Part shown: positions 21,909 through 32,655 of the stretch, in pieces | Position numbering within the stretch: the stretch's first letter is position 1 | Layout of the letters: the number at the start of each line of letters is the position of its first letter | Assembly (NCBI RefSeq): GCF_014356525.2 | Contig: NC_052504.1 | Coordinates: 100,060,501-100,124,500 of the forward strand | DNA: 64,000 nt | Source: Nilaparvata lugens | Lineage: Eukaryota; Arthropoda; Insecta; Hemiptera; Delphacidae | Direction: 5' to 3' | Made by a program: the position numbers and the translations under genes | Notes under the pieces: generated by a model | The model's database searches: none | Seen by the model: only the letters and a program-made list of their open reading frames with translations | What the model was told of the DNA's origin: nothing

Positions 21909-22345
21909 ATGGCAGGTAATTTTTGACATTATTCGTACTCCGAATTAGCTGACATACATTTAATGTATGGAATAGGACACTACTGTAATAGTACTGAAGC
22001 AAGACGTTTGTATCAAGAGACTTTCCTAACCGAGTATGTCCAAGTTCAAGGTTTTTTTGCCACTATTCATCAACGTCTGTCTGAGACAGATTCTTTGATA
22101 TCCAAAGAGCACATTTATGCAGGCAGACCCCGATCTACTAAGACTGTTGAGTTAGAAGAACAAGTTCTTAATGAAATTTATGAACATCCCGAGAAGAATA
22201 CGAGAGAATGTCAGTGCAGTTTAATGTCAATCAATATCTTATTTGGAGGATACTAAAAGAGCAACAATTACATCCATACCACCTCCAGAAAGTTCATACT
22301 CTATTGCCACGAGACTGTATCCCCGTGTTGGTATTTGCCGATGGT
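21909..22345 (+). pseudogene. DUF4817-type transposon protein, broken
   Basis: From ATGGCAGGTAAT at 21909 the frame gives a helix-turn-helix-like N-terminal region typical of DUF4817 proteins encoded by insect DNA transposons: SYSELADIHLMYGIGHY, STEARRLYQETF, IHQRLSET and GRPRSTKTVELEEQVL. A TGA stands where a Ser codon is expected (about residue 6), so the longest open piece starts at 21963. A frameshift near 22215 moves the conserved continuation (NVNQYLIWRILKEQQLHPYH) to another frame, which runs to about 22340, where the element is cut. There is no catalytic domain. The family is recognised from memory; the breaks are seen directly. Confidence 0.65.
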
Positions 22346-22362
22346 TTTAGTAAAACTTAAGT

Positions 22363-22435
22363 CTACCCAAACTTTTTCGGGAAGCAATACTTTCCTTACC
22401 CATGGTAATAGGGCAAGGAAAGTAAAAATCTGGTG
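22363..22435 (+). mobile_element. Element B, right end only
   Basis: CGGGAAGCAATACTTTCC and GGTAATAGGGCAAGGAAAGT; it is directly followed by the left end of another B copy, a head-to-tail junction. Confidence 0.7.
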
Positions 22436-23093
22436 TGGCGCACTCACATAACTCTCCTTGCCGTTATGAAAAATGACACCTGACGCCTGTGTTCACGCGC
22501 ATCTCAAGTCCACTTATAAACAAAGTTCCAAGCCAGCTGGTAACAGGACAATAACGCTGCAGACATACGAGGTCTGCTATCTCTTCATAGTGAATCATTT
22601 AATAGACACTTGCCAACCGTTTGCAATTGGATAATCACTTTTTCTCGAATTTCGAGCTTATTTTCAATTAATTTTAGGTGAATATGTAACTGAACATCAA
22701 TTGTAGATATTCTCATGATCAATCTCTTCTACTCGAATTTTTTTGTTCAAATTGTGTATGAAGCCTGATAATTGAGAATCTAAAATCAAACTTTGCATAG
22801 ATGGGGCGGAGCTCCTAAAATTTTTACAGATATGGGACTTGTGGCAGTAGATAGAGCTCATCGATGACTATTTTAGGTATAACTTTATTCAAAATCGTTG
22901 GAGCCGTTTTTGAGATAACTGCGGAAACCCCTGTTTTCGACAAAATTTTCTCCATTTTAGCCGCCATCTTGGATTGCATTTGATCGAAATTGTTCGTGTT
23001 GGATCCTTATATTGTGAGGACCTTAAGTTCTAAATTTCAAGTCATCCCGCTAATTGGGAGATGATATATTGTGTACACAGACGCACATACACT

Positions 23094-23134
<41 letters not shown>

Positions 23135-23266
23135 GCAAGCCCAAAAACCACTTTTTTGGACTCAGGGGACCTTGAAACGTATAGAAATTTGGAAATTGGG
23201 GTACCTTAATTTTTTTCGGAAAGCAAAACTTTCCTTACCTATGGTAATAGGGCAAGGAAAGTAATA
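22424..23266 (+). mobile_element. Element B, full copy with (CA)n
   Basis: Starts AAAAATCTGGTGTGGCGCAC and ends GGTAATAGGGCAAGGAAAGTAA; length 843 bp. It carries (CA)n at 23098-23131, then CCTTGAAACGTATAGAAATT. No coding capacity. Other copies: 24.85 (fragment), 29.14-29.48 (reverse, partial), 44.96-45.96 and 60.51-61.32 kb (reverse). Confidence 0.8.
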
Positions 23267-23850
23267 AGAAGATAAGAATGGGGAAGAGGGATAGGAGCGA
23301 GAGGAGGAAGAGGAGGAGAAGGAGGAGTTCAGCTGATGAGGAGGCGTCAAGCGTGTGTTCGTGACGCATAAGTCTGTATGTAGCTTATTTAGTTAAAGTT
23401 GAAGGAAGGCTTTATTCTCTCTCTAATGGCTGACCCCCAATTCGAGCCATTTTGCATGTGACACGTCTCGCTTCGCCACTCTGTGGTCAATGCATGAGTA
23501 TCTCAAACTTATCATGAGTGTTCAGTGTCAGTGGTTATTGGATGTGAAGACATTGATGTGGCTTATGAGTAATTCTGACAGTAGAAAGTGAAACCAAAAT
23601 GTGATCTGCTCCAAATTGCCAAGTGTCAACATTTGTAGAATGGGAGTACATTGATGTTACTCATTTGGAACACTGACAGAGGAAAGTGAAACTCACGGAA
23701 TGTGTTCGGTATGGCAGACTGAATAATTCCCATTGAGTGGCGTCAGAATTCAAAATGGCGGTCAGAGTTTATGACGTGTGTGGAAAGGGGTGTTCAACTC
23801 AATATGACCTTGACTAACGATTTAGTCATGACTTGGTCGGCGTATGGTGA
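23267..23850. other. Unique-looking sequence, nothing recognised
   Basis: Starts with a 70-bp GGAGGA purine run (23275-23335). The rest has normal complexity, but no coherent coding exon was found. Confidence 0.35.
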
Positions 23851-23861
23851 CCTACTTAAGT

Positions 23862-23942
23862 GAGGAGGAAGAAGACGAAGAAGAGGAAGAAGAAGAAGAC
23901 GAGGAAGAAGAAGAAGAAGAAGAAAAGAAGAAGAAGTAGAAG

Positions 23943-23974
<32 letters not shown>

Positions 23975-23980
23975 GAAGCT
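23862..23980. repeat. (GAA)n microsatellite
   Basis: GAAGAAGAA with few interruptions over about 115 bp. Confidence 0.9.
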
Positions 23981-24605
23981 TAGCTGTTGGCCACTCGCTA
24001 TGAATTTTAAATGAATGCAGTACTCTTGCAGTGACGTCTTTACAGCTTCAGTATAGCCTACCACATAAAGTGAGGTCCACGTTATAACGGCAATGGAGAA
24101 AGATAGGTGAACAGTGCTGCCGTTTCTCTGCCTTCCCTCCACCTTAGACCTTAGAGGATACCTGATGGAAAATATCAACTGCTCATTCTTGTTTAAAATA
24201 ATCACTTATATTTTATTGGTCAATCTCTATATATGAAAGCGAAATGGCACTCACTCACTGACTGACTCACTCACTCACTTACTCGCGGAACTGAAAATCT
24301 ACCGGACCAAAAACGTTCAAATTTGCTAAGTATGATCAGTTGGCCCTTGAGAAACGCACTAAGAAATCTTTTGGCGATATTTTAACTCTAAGGGTGATTT
24401 TTAAGGGTTCAAAGTTCGTGTTTTAGCATGTAAAAAGTAAATTTCTTTAAATTTCCAACACATATTCTTTAAATCGAAGTAATTTTTGACAATAAGACTG
24501 TCTAACTCTTATATCATTTCAAGGCGAGATAAAAGAGAATGTATATCCTTCTTATTCCAATATCTTAGAATTATAATTGAAATGTCCATACCATATGTTA
24601 ATATA

Positions 24606-24843
24606 GAACTATAAGACTTTGATAGGTGGATAAGAGAGTATTCCAATATCTTCAGATTAAGATTCAGTTTTATTTATTCTGGATACATTACTCAGGAAAG
24701 AGCAGAATTAACTTTCGATTGGAATCATTCGGTTCCCTGTTTCTTTCTTAGCTTCATGGACTCCATCCATCTGCATGGCATGATTGTATACTGCTAAGTG
24801 CGGTTGAACCTGTTCAAGCACATCAAAACACAAAAGCATCATA
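24606..24843 (-). pseudogene. Decayed copy of exon 5 and 3' UTR
   Basis: Colinear with 11699-11910: same AATAAATAAAACTGAATC region, same acceptor context TTGAACAG|GTTCAAC, but the reading frame has substitutions and early stops (TAG after four codons). Confidence 0.65.
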
Positions 24844-24844
24844 A

Positions 24845-24903
24845 AAAATCTGGTGTGGCACACTCAAAAAACTTTCCTTGCTGTTATTATGAAATTTCCA
24901 TTA
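24845..24903 (+). mobile_element. Element B, left end only
   Basis: AAAAATCTGGTGTGGCACAC then AACTTTCCTTGCTGTT; it stops where element D begins. Confidence 0.6.
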
Positions 24904-25262
24904 TTGACCGAGCGAAGTGAGGTCTAAGATTCAAGTTGACGATTTTGTTGACTCTTATATTTATATGTTTAAAATGTTCATATTTATTTTTATATGTTCC
25001 CCGCATTTACGGTGAAACACAGCAATAGATATTCATGAAAATTGATAGGTATGTTCCTTTTTGAATTTTGCGTCGACGTATAGACAAGGTTTTTTTGAAA
25101 TTTTGTAGTTATGATTATTTTTATAAAAGGAAAGGAGTCTCCTTTGAACGCCATATTACCGTAGAAATTAGTCTATAAAATTATTGATCATAAATCAGCT
25201 GTCGAGTGGATTATTAATTGCATGCAATGAGGCTTGCAATTAAAATCTCAATGTAACTTGGT
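24904..25262 (+). mobile_element. Element D, 3'-truncated
   Basis: A|TTGACCGAGCGAAGTGAGG; body to GGTACAACTT; no CTAG end. Confidence 0.65.
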
Positions 25263-25552
25263 ACAACTTTTTCCGACAGACAAGTCATGATAGACAAGGA
25301 TAGCAATACCTTTGCTAATCAAACAGCAAGCACCAAGGTTTCAATGGTAAATGCTGGATGTATTTACAGGGCAGATTAAAGTAATATCACATAAGAAACA
25401 TTTACTTGGGCTTTCAACATTGAGCATCAAGGAAGCCGAGGACAGGAGGAGAAACATTCTTATAATATTATAGCTTCAAACGTGGGGCAATAATTAATTC
25501 CTCATGAAAATTGCGCGCACACTCAATATAAATCAGCCATCTAAATACTTAC

Positions 25553-25639
25553 AAATCTTGCATACTATATTCTCCTAATCTTTTTCTAGATATTGAGTTT
25601 GTTTCCCCATGATTTGCGCTAATACTCGTACAATCACAT
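25553..25639 (-). pseudogene. Decayed copy of exon 4
   Basis: Acceptor TTTTGCAG|ATG and donor GATTT|GTAAGTATT are both kept, but the exon is 87 nt instead of 88 (a frameshift) and contains an in-frame TAG. The flanks match intron sequence on both sides of exon 4, without foldback J. Confidence 0.7.
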
Positions 25640-25784
25640 CTGCAAAATTTCAATGTGAATTTTATCACACGAAAAATAGAATGGTATCCCAACAAGATTA
25701 AAGTATTCTATGAAATTAAATAAGACGTAGGCTTACTCAGCATTCTGCAAATTACAATAAAATTGTACTAATCTATTCATTTGT

Positions 25785-25830
25785 AACTAGCAGTTTACCC
25801 GAGCTCCGCAGGGTCTACTGTAATGGAAAA
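25785..25830 (+). mobile_element. Element I, short end
   Basis: ACTAGCAGTTTACCCGAGCTC at the same place relative to the exon 4 paralog as the I copy at 15206, so the I insertion predates the duplication. Confidence 0.55.
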
Positions 25831-26269
25831 CTTGATTGGGCACTGCTACTTCAATCTGAGTTATCCCTGTGAATATTATATTACTAGTCATCAGGCTCGC
25901 TTCGCTCGCCATATCCGTCTAGCCAGACGTTAGTAATCTATATTTTTCAATAATAGATTTTGATAATCGAGAATGGATATTTTGTTGATTCATCATATTT
26001 CTACATTGTTGAGAGACGATATGGCTACGTTGTGGAGGTAGGGAAGGATAGCGCTATTCGCTTTGTGGAATGATAGACTAGGATAGCAACACAAGTTTTT
26101 CAAATTCTGCCATTATAACGTGGACCTCTTTATATTTTTTCATATACTTCCTTAATACTATCTTAACTAGTTCGCTGGTTAACCATTGAATAGAGTTAAC
26201 AAGAGTTACCGTGTTAACTAAAGTAAACACGTTTCAAGTTTTCAATTTGAAATTGAATTGAAATTATTC

Positions 26270-26417
26270 TCAAAGTGAGATTTTTAATTCGTAGCTCGGC
26301 TCTCTCGAGGTGGAATTTTCAAATAAAATTGCGCTGTGCACATTTTAGATCAGTTTCACTTATCTCATATACTCGCACTTTCTCTACTTATTCTCTTTTC
26401 ATCCATCTTTCTTCTCA
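26270..26417. other. Unclassified sequence between C copies
   Basis: No exon signals. The frame at 26275-26517 ends inside an element C terminus and is not a gene. Confidence 0.3.
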
Positions 26418-26418
26418 C

Positions 26419-26637
26419 TATAGTGAGGTCCACGTTATAATGACAGTATTTAATCAACTTTGGTTTTGCTATCCTTGTCTATCATTCGACATAGCCGGTG
26501 GTACTATCCTTTTCTAGGTCCACAACGATGGCAATTATGTTTTTGACAGTGTAGAAATATGATTATTTAATGTAGAGAATTGGCATCGCTATTCTTCTAT
26601 CTTTATCTACTGCCATTATAACGTGGACCTCACTATA
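26419..26637. mobile_element. Element C2, full copy
   Basis: TATAGTGAGGTCCACG to CGTGGACCTCACTATA, in reverse orientation relative to 16083-16300. Confidence 0.8.
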
Positions 26638-26639
26638 GT

Positions 26640-27590
26640 TTTCTTCTCTCCTGTTCTTCTCTTTCTCCCTCTCTTGCAATAATTTACCAATTCTTGTATT
26701 TTTTCATCTTTTGTAAATGTTTTTTCACTGTAGGAGAGGAATATGTAGTTTCATTTTCCTCTCCACTTTCTCATCCTCCACCTATCTCTCCTGCATCTTC
26801 TCCTCCCCCCACTCCTTCTTCTCCACCAAATTCTCTTTCACTAAATCCTTCATGCCTTTTCCTCCTCCTCTACTTCTTTCTCTCTATTCTCCACACATTT
26901 TCATACTGCTTCCACCAACTCATTGGTGACTTCCTTCCATTTCTAACCTACTTCTTCTCTTTCTTCTCTCCCTCCCTCTCTTCCTCATTTCTCCATTCTC
27001 TCCCCTGTCAATTGTCCTCTTCATCACTTTTTTGTCACCTATTTTTGTCACTTTTTCCCCTTTACACTCACTTATTCCTATTTCCCTTCCACTGACATTC
27101 CCCTCTCTACACTCCTTCTTCAATCGTTTTCTCTCTCAAAGTTTTATCTTTCTCCACTCTCCATTCTCTTCCCTGTCAATCTTCCTCTTCATCATCCCTA
27201 TTTTTGTCACCTCTTTCCCCTCTACACCCACTTATCCCCTTTTCCTTTCCACTGACATTCCCCTCTCTACACTCCTCCTTCCTTCGTTTTCTCTCTCAAA
27301 GTTTTATCTCTTAAGGTGCATACAGACTTTCGCTCTGCTCCGCAATCGAACGTCACTCGAGCAGATCGATTGATGATCGACCGGGGAGCAAGAGTGGAAC
27401 ACGAGGAGAGCTAACATCTCCCGTAACGTTTATGATCGGTGCGACTGTGGAGCGGGGGCGGAGCGACTGCGGAGCGATGGAGGAACGAGGGCGGAGCGTG
27501 CGCGAAGCGGGTTGGAGGCGCGTATATCTGTACGCAGCTTAACACACTCTTTCTCAATTCTCCATTCTCCTCCCTGTCAATTTTTAAAAA
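26640..27590. repeat. Polypyrimidine minisatellite-like region
   Basis: TTCTC/CCTC-rich. Phrases such as CTCCATTCTCTTCCCTGTCA recur at about 26990, 27163 and, after the T insertion, 27561. TCTCAAAGTTTTATCT recurs at 27134 and 27296, so a loose repeat unit of about 165-170 bp exists. The frames here are low-complexity. Confidence 0.7.
27311..27542. mobile_element. Element T inserted at TTAA, GC-rich interior
   Basis: TTAAGGTGCATACAGAC at left and CTGTACGCAGCTTAA at right. The sister repeat unit at 27134-27180 shows the uninterrupted pyrimidine sequence. The interior has GGAGCGACTGCGGAGCG-type repeats, far more GC-rich than its surroundings. Confidence 0.7.
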
Positions 27591-27890
27591 TAAATTTCAA
27601 ATAAGCGTGATAGTCTAATTCTAAACTAGTTATTTTAATTTGTCTTTCAACCTGTTATTTTCTATCAAAGTTATCGAAAAATGGTACTATGATGTTATTT
27701 AAAAAAAAAGTAGCCATGGATACATGCATTACATACATACAATTTACCAATATTTCACTCAGAGTTGGTGCCACCATTTGAAGAATACATAAGACATTTC
27801 ATGTTTATGTACTGTAATTTTTTTGAACATACAGCACTATCATAATTATATAATACAGCAAATATCATTTATGAATGAGAATTTATAAAT
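27591..27890. other. AT-rich, nothing recognised
   Basis: Neither repeats of the window nor exon signals seen. Confidence 0.35.
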
Positions 27891-28100
27891 GAATGAGGGG
27901 ATTTTCTTTCCCTCCATCTCCCCTATTTTCTGCTCTACACCCACTTATTATTTTCTCCTCTCTCCACACCCTCTTCAATCTTTCTTCCTCTCAACCTTCC
28001 CCTTCCTCTTCCCACTTCTCTCTCTCTCTTCCACACACTCTCTCTTTCTCACACACACACACACACACATCTCTTCTGTCACACCTCTTCTCCAGCTGAT
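27890..28100. repeat. Polypyrimidine tract with (CA)n
   Basis: CTCTTCC-rich with (CA)n at 28050-28068. Confidence 0.8.
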
Positions 28101-28540
28101 AAATAACGCATTGCTTCCAGACTTTGCAGTGTAAAGAAAGGATTAGCGTCGCCTCTCCTCTTTTTCGTGCTTGATTTATTCGTCGGCTCGCACATGTGCT
28201 GGCTATATGTGTGCCCTCGCATATTCCCTATTAAATCATGCAGGGCGCGTGTTCTATGGAGTTGCCAAGCCTAATTCCATCCATATTTCTTATGTATTAG
28301 CGTCTGTCAGGCTTATTTACTTAGCTTCCCCTGTACACGAGCGAACACTTTCAATTTTTCACCACTGCGTGGTGGCAGTTTTTATTGGCGAAAATCCTCA
28401 ACCCAACTCAAATCTTCAAATCTCTCATTCTTTTTTAAGGCTCCATGGAACGAGGTAGCTCGAGTCATTGTTTTAACATGTATGTTTGACAATAACTTTC
28501 GAAAGGCTTAAGATACTGTTTTTGTTATGATATCTGCCAT
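28100..28540. other. Unclassified sequence
   Basis: Normal complexity. A 95-codon frame at 28171-28458 shows no recognisable motif and no splice or start context; I do not call it. Confidence 0.3.
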
Positions 28541-29046
28541 ATATCGTCCCCGTACTGGCAAAACTCACCAAGTCAAAAACTACAGTTTTGAGTTATAAGC
28601 ACATAACACTTGGTGAGTTTTGCCTGACTACCAAACAGCAAATATTGCTCACCATTTCCTAAATAATGTTATCACTATCCATTAATGATTAGTTTGTGGG
28701 AAGCAAAACTCACGAAATATGTTTAGTGAAGTGATGAATAGTGAATTTATGTATAGTGCTTGATGAAGCTCTGTATTCATGAGGATGAAACTCATTAAAG
28801 ATGGTTAGTGAAAATTGCTAGGCGATTCCTTGAAGACTAAAGGACTTTGGTGAATTTTGCCAGACAAGAAAAATGTGTCTAGCAACTTAGTGAGATCTAA
28901 TAAAGTGGAAAAATAGAAATAGTAATAAACATATGACTTGGTGAGTTCTGCTACTCAAAGAACTACATTTTTGATCCTATCGAAATACATTACTGAAAAT
29001 GAGCATTTTTGTAGTTAGTGAGTTTTGCCAGAACGGGGACGATATT
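28541..29046. mobile_element. Element U, inverted-repeat DNA element
   Basis: ATATCGTCCCCGTACTGGC at left is inverted as GCCAGAACGGGGACGATAT at right, and pairing continues through AAAACTCACCAA and TTAGTGAGTTTT. The motif TTGGTGAGTTTTGCC recurs inside (28610, 28849 and 28943 variants, inverted at 28564). No coding frame. Confidence 0.7.
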
Positions 29047-29135
29047 ATATGCCTTATCTGTCCTTAAACAAAGCCAATAACTACATTCTTTTCAACTCCA
29101 CAACGATGTCAATTATATTTCAACCGTCAAGGGAA

Positions 29136-29480
<345 letters not shown>

Positions 29481-29499
29481 TTCAATTTTTTACATAGCA

Positions 29500-29915
29500 A
29501 GTCGCGCTCATTTTTTCAAGTTAAACAAATTATTTTTGGCTGAGAACGATTTATACTACTTTTGTGATTAAAAACTACCACAACATTGGTATTATTATAA
29601 CATAACCTATTCACTTATACCTATTATACTCACACTTATACCTATTCAGATTCACTTATAGCCTACGTATTCACATAACCTATTCACTAAGTAGTGGCGC
29701 AGTCGCAGGAGATTGCTCCGTTTCACTCTCTCTCCAGGTGAATGCTTCAAGTCGCTGCTGGTTGCTCGCCACTGCTCCTATTCGTGCTCTTTCCAGATGA
29801 CCGTGAACCGAAACGAACGCTCTCACTCGCTCTCATTGTGAGCGCATAACGTGGGAACGTAACGCAGTTTCTTGAAGTGTCATCCGGCAACCCAATTTAT
29901 AAGACGTTGTCACGT
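29500..29915. other. Unclassified sequence
   Basis: Contains an irregular tandem of CTATTCACTTATACC-like phrases (29605-29690). The rest has no recognised feature. Confidence 0.35.
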
Positions 29916-30261
29916 CAAAAATATTTCTTGTTTAATAAAATATAATTCATCATTTTAAACGAGAATAAACAGTTTCTATTATATCAATAGACCTGTATCA
30001 GCTACCGTCTTAAAAGGCATTGACAGACGGAGTATCGGCAACGTTGTTCTCCTATCTCTCTCTACTGCCATTATAACGTGACTCACTTCAGTATAATATG
30101 TTGTGGAGCTATGTGAGGCTGGTAGTCTCTCATACTGTGCTTTTCTTACACTCTCACCCCAACAAAACAGTAATAATGTACAGTAGTCGACAGTAATTGG
30201 CTTGAGTTAACAAAAAATCTGCTTGAAATTTGAAACATGCTGTGGAATATCTTTTTATGTC

Positions 30262-30617
30262 TATAATGTGGTCCACGTTGTAATGGCAGTTGAGAAAGAT
30301 AGCGGAACAACATTGCCGATCCTATGCCTTGTCAATGCTTCTATAGACGGTAGCTGATACAGGTTTATTGATGTAATATCAACTGGTCATTCTCGTTTGG
30401 AATATCAATTATATTTTAGTAAGCGAGAAATTATATTTCTCAATGAATCTATTGATTAAAGTGAATATTTTGTCAAGTAATTATCAATTCTACATTGTTA
30501 AAAGACGATCCGGCAACGAGCAAAGCGAGCAAGAGATAGCGCTATCTGCTTTGTTGAATGATAGACAAGGATGCCATTGCTAATCAAACAGTGTCATTAT
30601 AACGTGGACCTCACTAT
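30262..30617. mobile_element. Element C, full copy
   Basis: CTATAATGTGGTCCACG to CGTGGACCTCACTATA. It lacks the 73-bp internal duplication of its counterpart at 16894-17315. Confidence 0.8.
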
Positions 30618-30871
30618 AGAATACATGTATCTAGAATATATTCTAGACGCTGGATTTGAAGATCAGATGCCTCAAGCTCGAGTCACAGTGAGACGAGATG
30701 TATTCCTTCTTGCAAAATCATGCATAATTCACCTCAATTTCTATTCTGGGTAGTTTTTATTCTAATAGACAGAGCTGTATTCCAAGACAGTACTTTCATT
30801 TATCCAAAGTCGCATAGTTTGAAGCCATAGGATTATATTTTCCATGAATTCATATTTGATATTTTCTATCA

Positions 30872-31553
30872 ATACTTTTTGTGTAGTTGAGAGTTGATAT
30901 TGTGGTAATTATTCATATTGAATGAAAAAAAAAGTAGAATTAAAGAACACACATCAGAGATTGGAATGAACAGAATGGGGAATCTAACGTTGCAGAACAT
31001 TTGATAACAAATAATCACAAGTTCACAGTTGAGGAGAATGTTGAGTTTCTGCATGTTTAATAAGAAAGGCAGATCTTTGAATATTCTTGAGGCTTTAGAA
31101 ATAACACACAGTAATTAAGGAAAATCTCCAGTATAGTTTAAAAGACCAGATTCATTTCAACCAATACAACACTACGAATTCAGTTTTATCATAACATTGT
31201 AATCATACATTAGTCAATAGTTTTCCATTTACATATTTGTTTTTCAATCTTTCACCCTTGTTCACTTGGTTCTTATTTTGCACTGAAAGTAAATTTTGTT
31301 ATCATGGCGATCTGTTGCTTAAGCCGCCATTTGTGACACCGTTGAGTGGGAGGAGACTGTCTAGCTGGGCCATGCAGGCGTTCATGCCCTTGACCAACAG
31401 CAGTACTCGCCTTATATCATAAATTCTGCTGCTCTTGTATTTAGTTTTAGTTCATCACAGATTGACAATGGTGTAATAACCGAAACCGGTCTTTCTAAGT
31501 ACCGGATCAATGAATCTGTGGTTTTTGACAATTTCTTAGTCATTTTCATTCAA
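30872..31553. mobile_element. Element E inserted at TTTCTATCA
   Basis: Target duplication TTTCTATCA at 30863-30871 and 31554-31562; the site is empty in copy 1 (near 17930). Contains TTGAGTGGGAGGAGACTGTC and GTCTTTCTAAGT motifs. Confidence 0.8.
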
Positions 31554-32081
31554 TTTCTATCACTAATTCTATAAGTTTTGCTCACCAAACCTGTCCGCTG
31601 AACATAACTGAGCCTGAAAAATAGAATTCTCACATTATTTTTCAGAGATTATGCTATTCCAGTTTTACATTTATATTATGAATCCTACAACAAGTATATC
31701 ATCAGAATTATACGGAGAGATAAATAAGTAACCTTGTGCTATACCTCTCCCAAATTTAGATCAGGTTACACATAGTCCGAATTAAATTAAGTGTTATAGT
31801 TGTTCACTTCTCAAAACTCCCAGTTCTCAATTATTTCCACGATGTAGATTTTAAAATTTAGATGTTTCAAAACCAAACATTGGAAAAAAATCCTATCTAC
31901 TTTGTTGAATGATAGAGAAGGATGGCAACACCGATGTCAATCAAATCCTGTCATGATAACTAGGACCTGACTATAGTTTTGAGTCATAATCACACTTAAT
32001 GATGAAGCACAAGCCTGTAGTGAGAGAAGGCTTCATCCTCAGCAAGAAGGAACATTTTTTTAGAAAAGAGGATCAACTCAC

Positions 32082-32213
32082 CGAGAATGTAGTAAGAATT
32101 AGAAAGGTGTAAATCACTCGACTTTTCATTGGTACCATTTTCGGCAATATTGTCACAGAAGGGAAATTTTAATTCAAAACCCGATAGAATTTGAAATCTA
32201 GGTAGAAAAGTGA
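32082..32213 (-). pseudogene. Paralog of exon 2
   Basis: 132 nt, acceptor TTATTTGTAG|TC, donor ATTCTCG|GTGAGTTG. It differs from exon 2 at 10 positions: three are silent, the others change Pro, Gln, Phe, Val, Ser and Pro codons; no indels. No partner exons 1 and 3 were found around it (a LINE and a gap follow), so it is probably an orphan exon, although an upstream exon beyond the gap cannot be excluded. Confidence 0.5.
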
Positions 32214-32367
32214 CTACAAATAATATTGTCAAATGAATTTGAAATTCCTGAATACTAAGAGCTGCTCGATACATTAAGTAGTGAGCTTAGAACTATATAG
32301 TGAATTTTTCAATAATTGAAACCTATAAATTATTCTTGAACAAATACTGAGGATACAGATCATTCTA

Positions 32368-32655
32368 TTGTGAGGTTCATGTTATAATGGCAGTGAAGAA
32401 AGATAGCAGAACATCATAGCCGATCTTCTATACTGTCAATGCCTTCCATAGACGGTAGCTGATACAGGTTTTTTGATGTTATACTAACTGTTCATTCTCG
32501 TTTTAAATAATCAATTATATTTCATTAAGCAAAAAATCAAATTTTCAATAATTTCCTAACGAATTTTCATGATTGAGATGAAATATTTTGTTAATCAATT
32601 GATAATTCTGCATTATTAAGAGACGATCTGGCCACAGAGCAAAGCGAGAAGAGAT
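32368..32655. mobile_element. Element C, truncated by LINE
   Basis: CTATTGTGAGGTTCATG at left; stops after CAGAGCAAAGCGAGAAGAGA. Confidence 0.75.

Larger units (their letters stand above)
21117..22345 (+). mobile_element. Degenerate DNA transposon with DUF4817-type ORF
   Basis: The left part (ACAGAGTGATTCATAACT, then GCTATACAGGGTGAAAGATT at 21229) precedes the coding remnant. At about 22345-22363 the element is cut by the end of element B. No right terminus remains. Confidence 0.5.
24224..25933 (+). mobile_element. Helitron H carrying captured gene fragment
   Basis: 5' end A|TCTCTATATATGAAAGCG with the TGAC/TCAC run; H sequence continues to about 24605. Foreign DNA follows to about 25825, then H sequence resumes (TTGATTGGGCACTGCTACTT, hairpin GGCTCGCTTCGCTCGCC) and ends GACGTTAG|T. 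The cargo holds intron-containing decayed copies of exons 5 and 4 of the minus-strand gene plus B, D and C fragments. The 3' terminus reads TTAG instead of CTAG and corresponds to an internal point of the other H copies. Confidence 0.65.
24066..26133. mobile_element. Element C split by Helitron H
   Basis: C begins AGTGAGGTCCACGTTATAAC at 24068, stops after TTTTATTGGTCAA at 24223 and resumes TAATCTATATTTTTCAATAA at 25934, ending CATTATAACGTGGACCTC at about 26129. Deleting 24224-25933 restores a normal C copy. Confidence 0.75.
29920..32655. repeat. Segmental duplication, copy 2
   Basis: Colinear with 16545-19110: C end (to 30080), G (30098-30262), C (30262-30617), spacer, F (31700-31870), C end (31890-31977), exon 2 paralog and C (32368-32655). 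It differs by an E insertion at another site and is cut at 32655 by LINE sequence. Confidence 0.8.

Noticed and set aside
28171..28458. 95-codon plus-strand frame
   Set aside because: Normal complexity but no motif, start context or splice signals; expected by chance in a window this long.
31996..32274. 92-codon minus-strand frame as a stand-alone gene
   Set aside because: It reads through intron on both sides of the exon 2 paralog.
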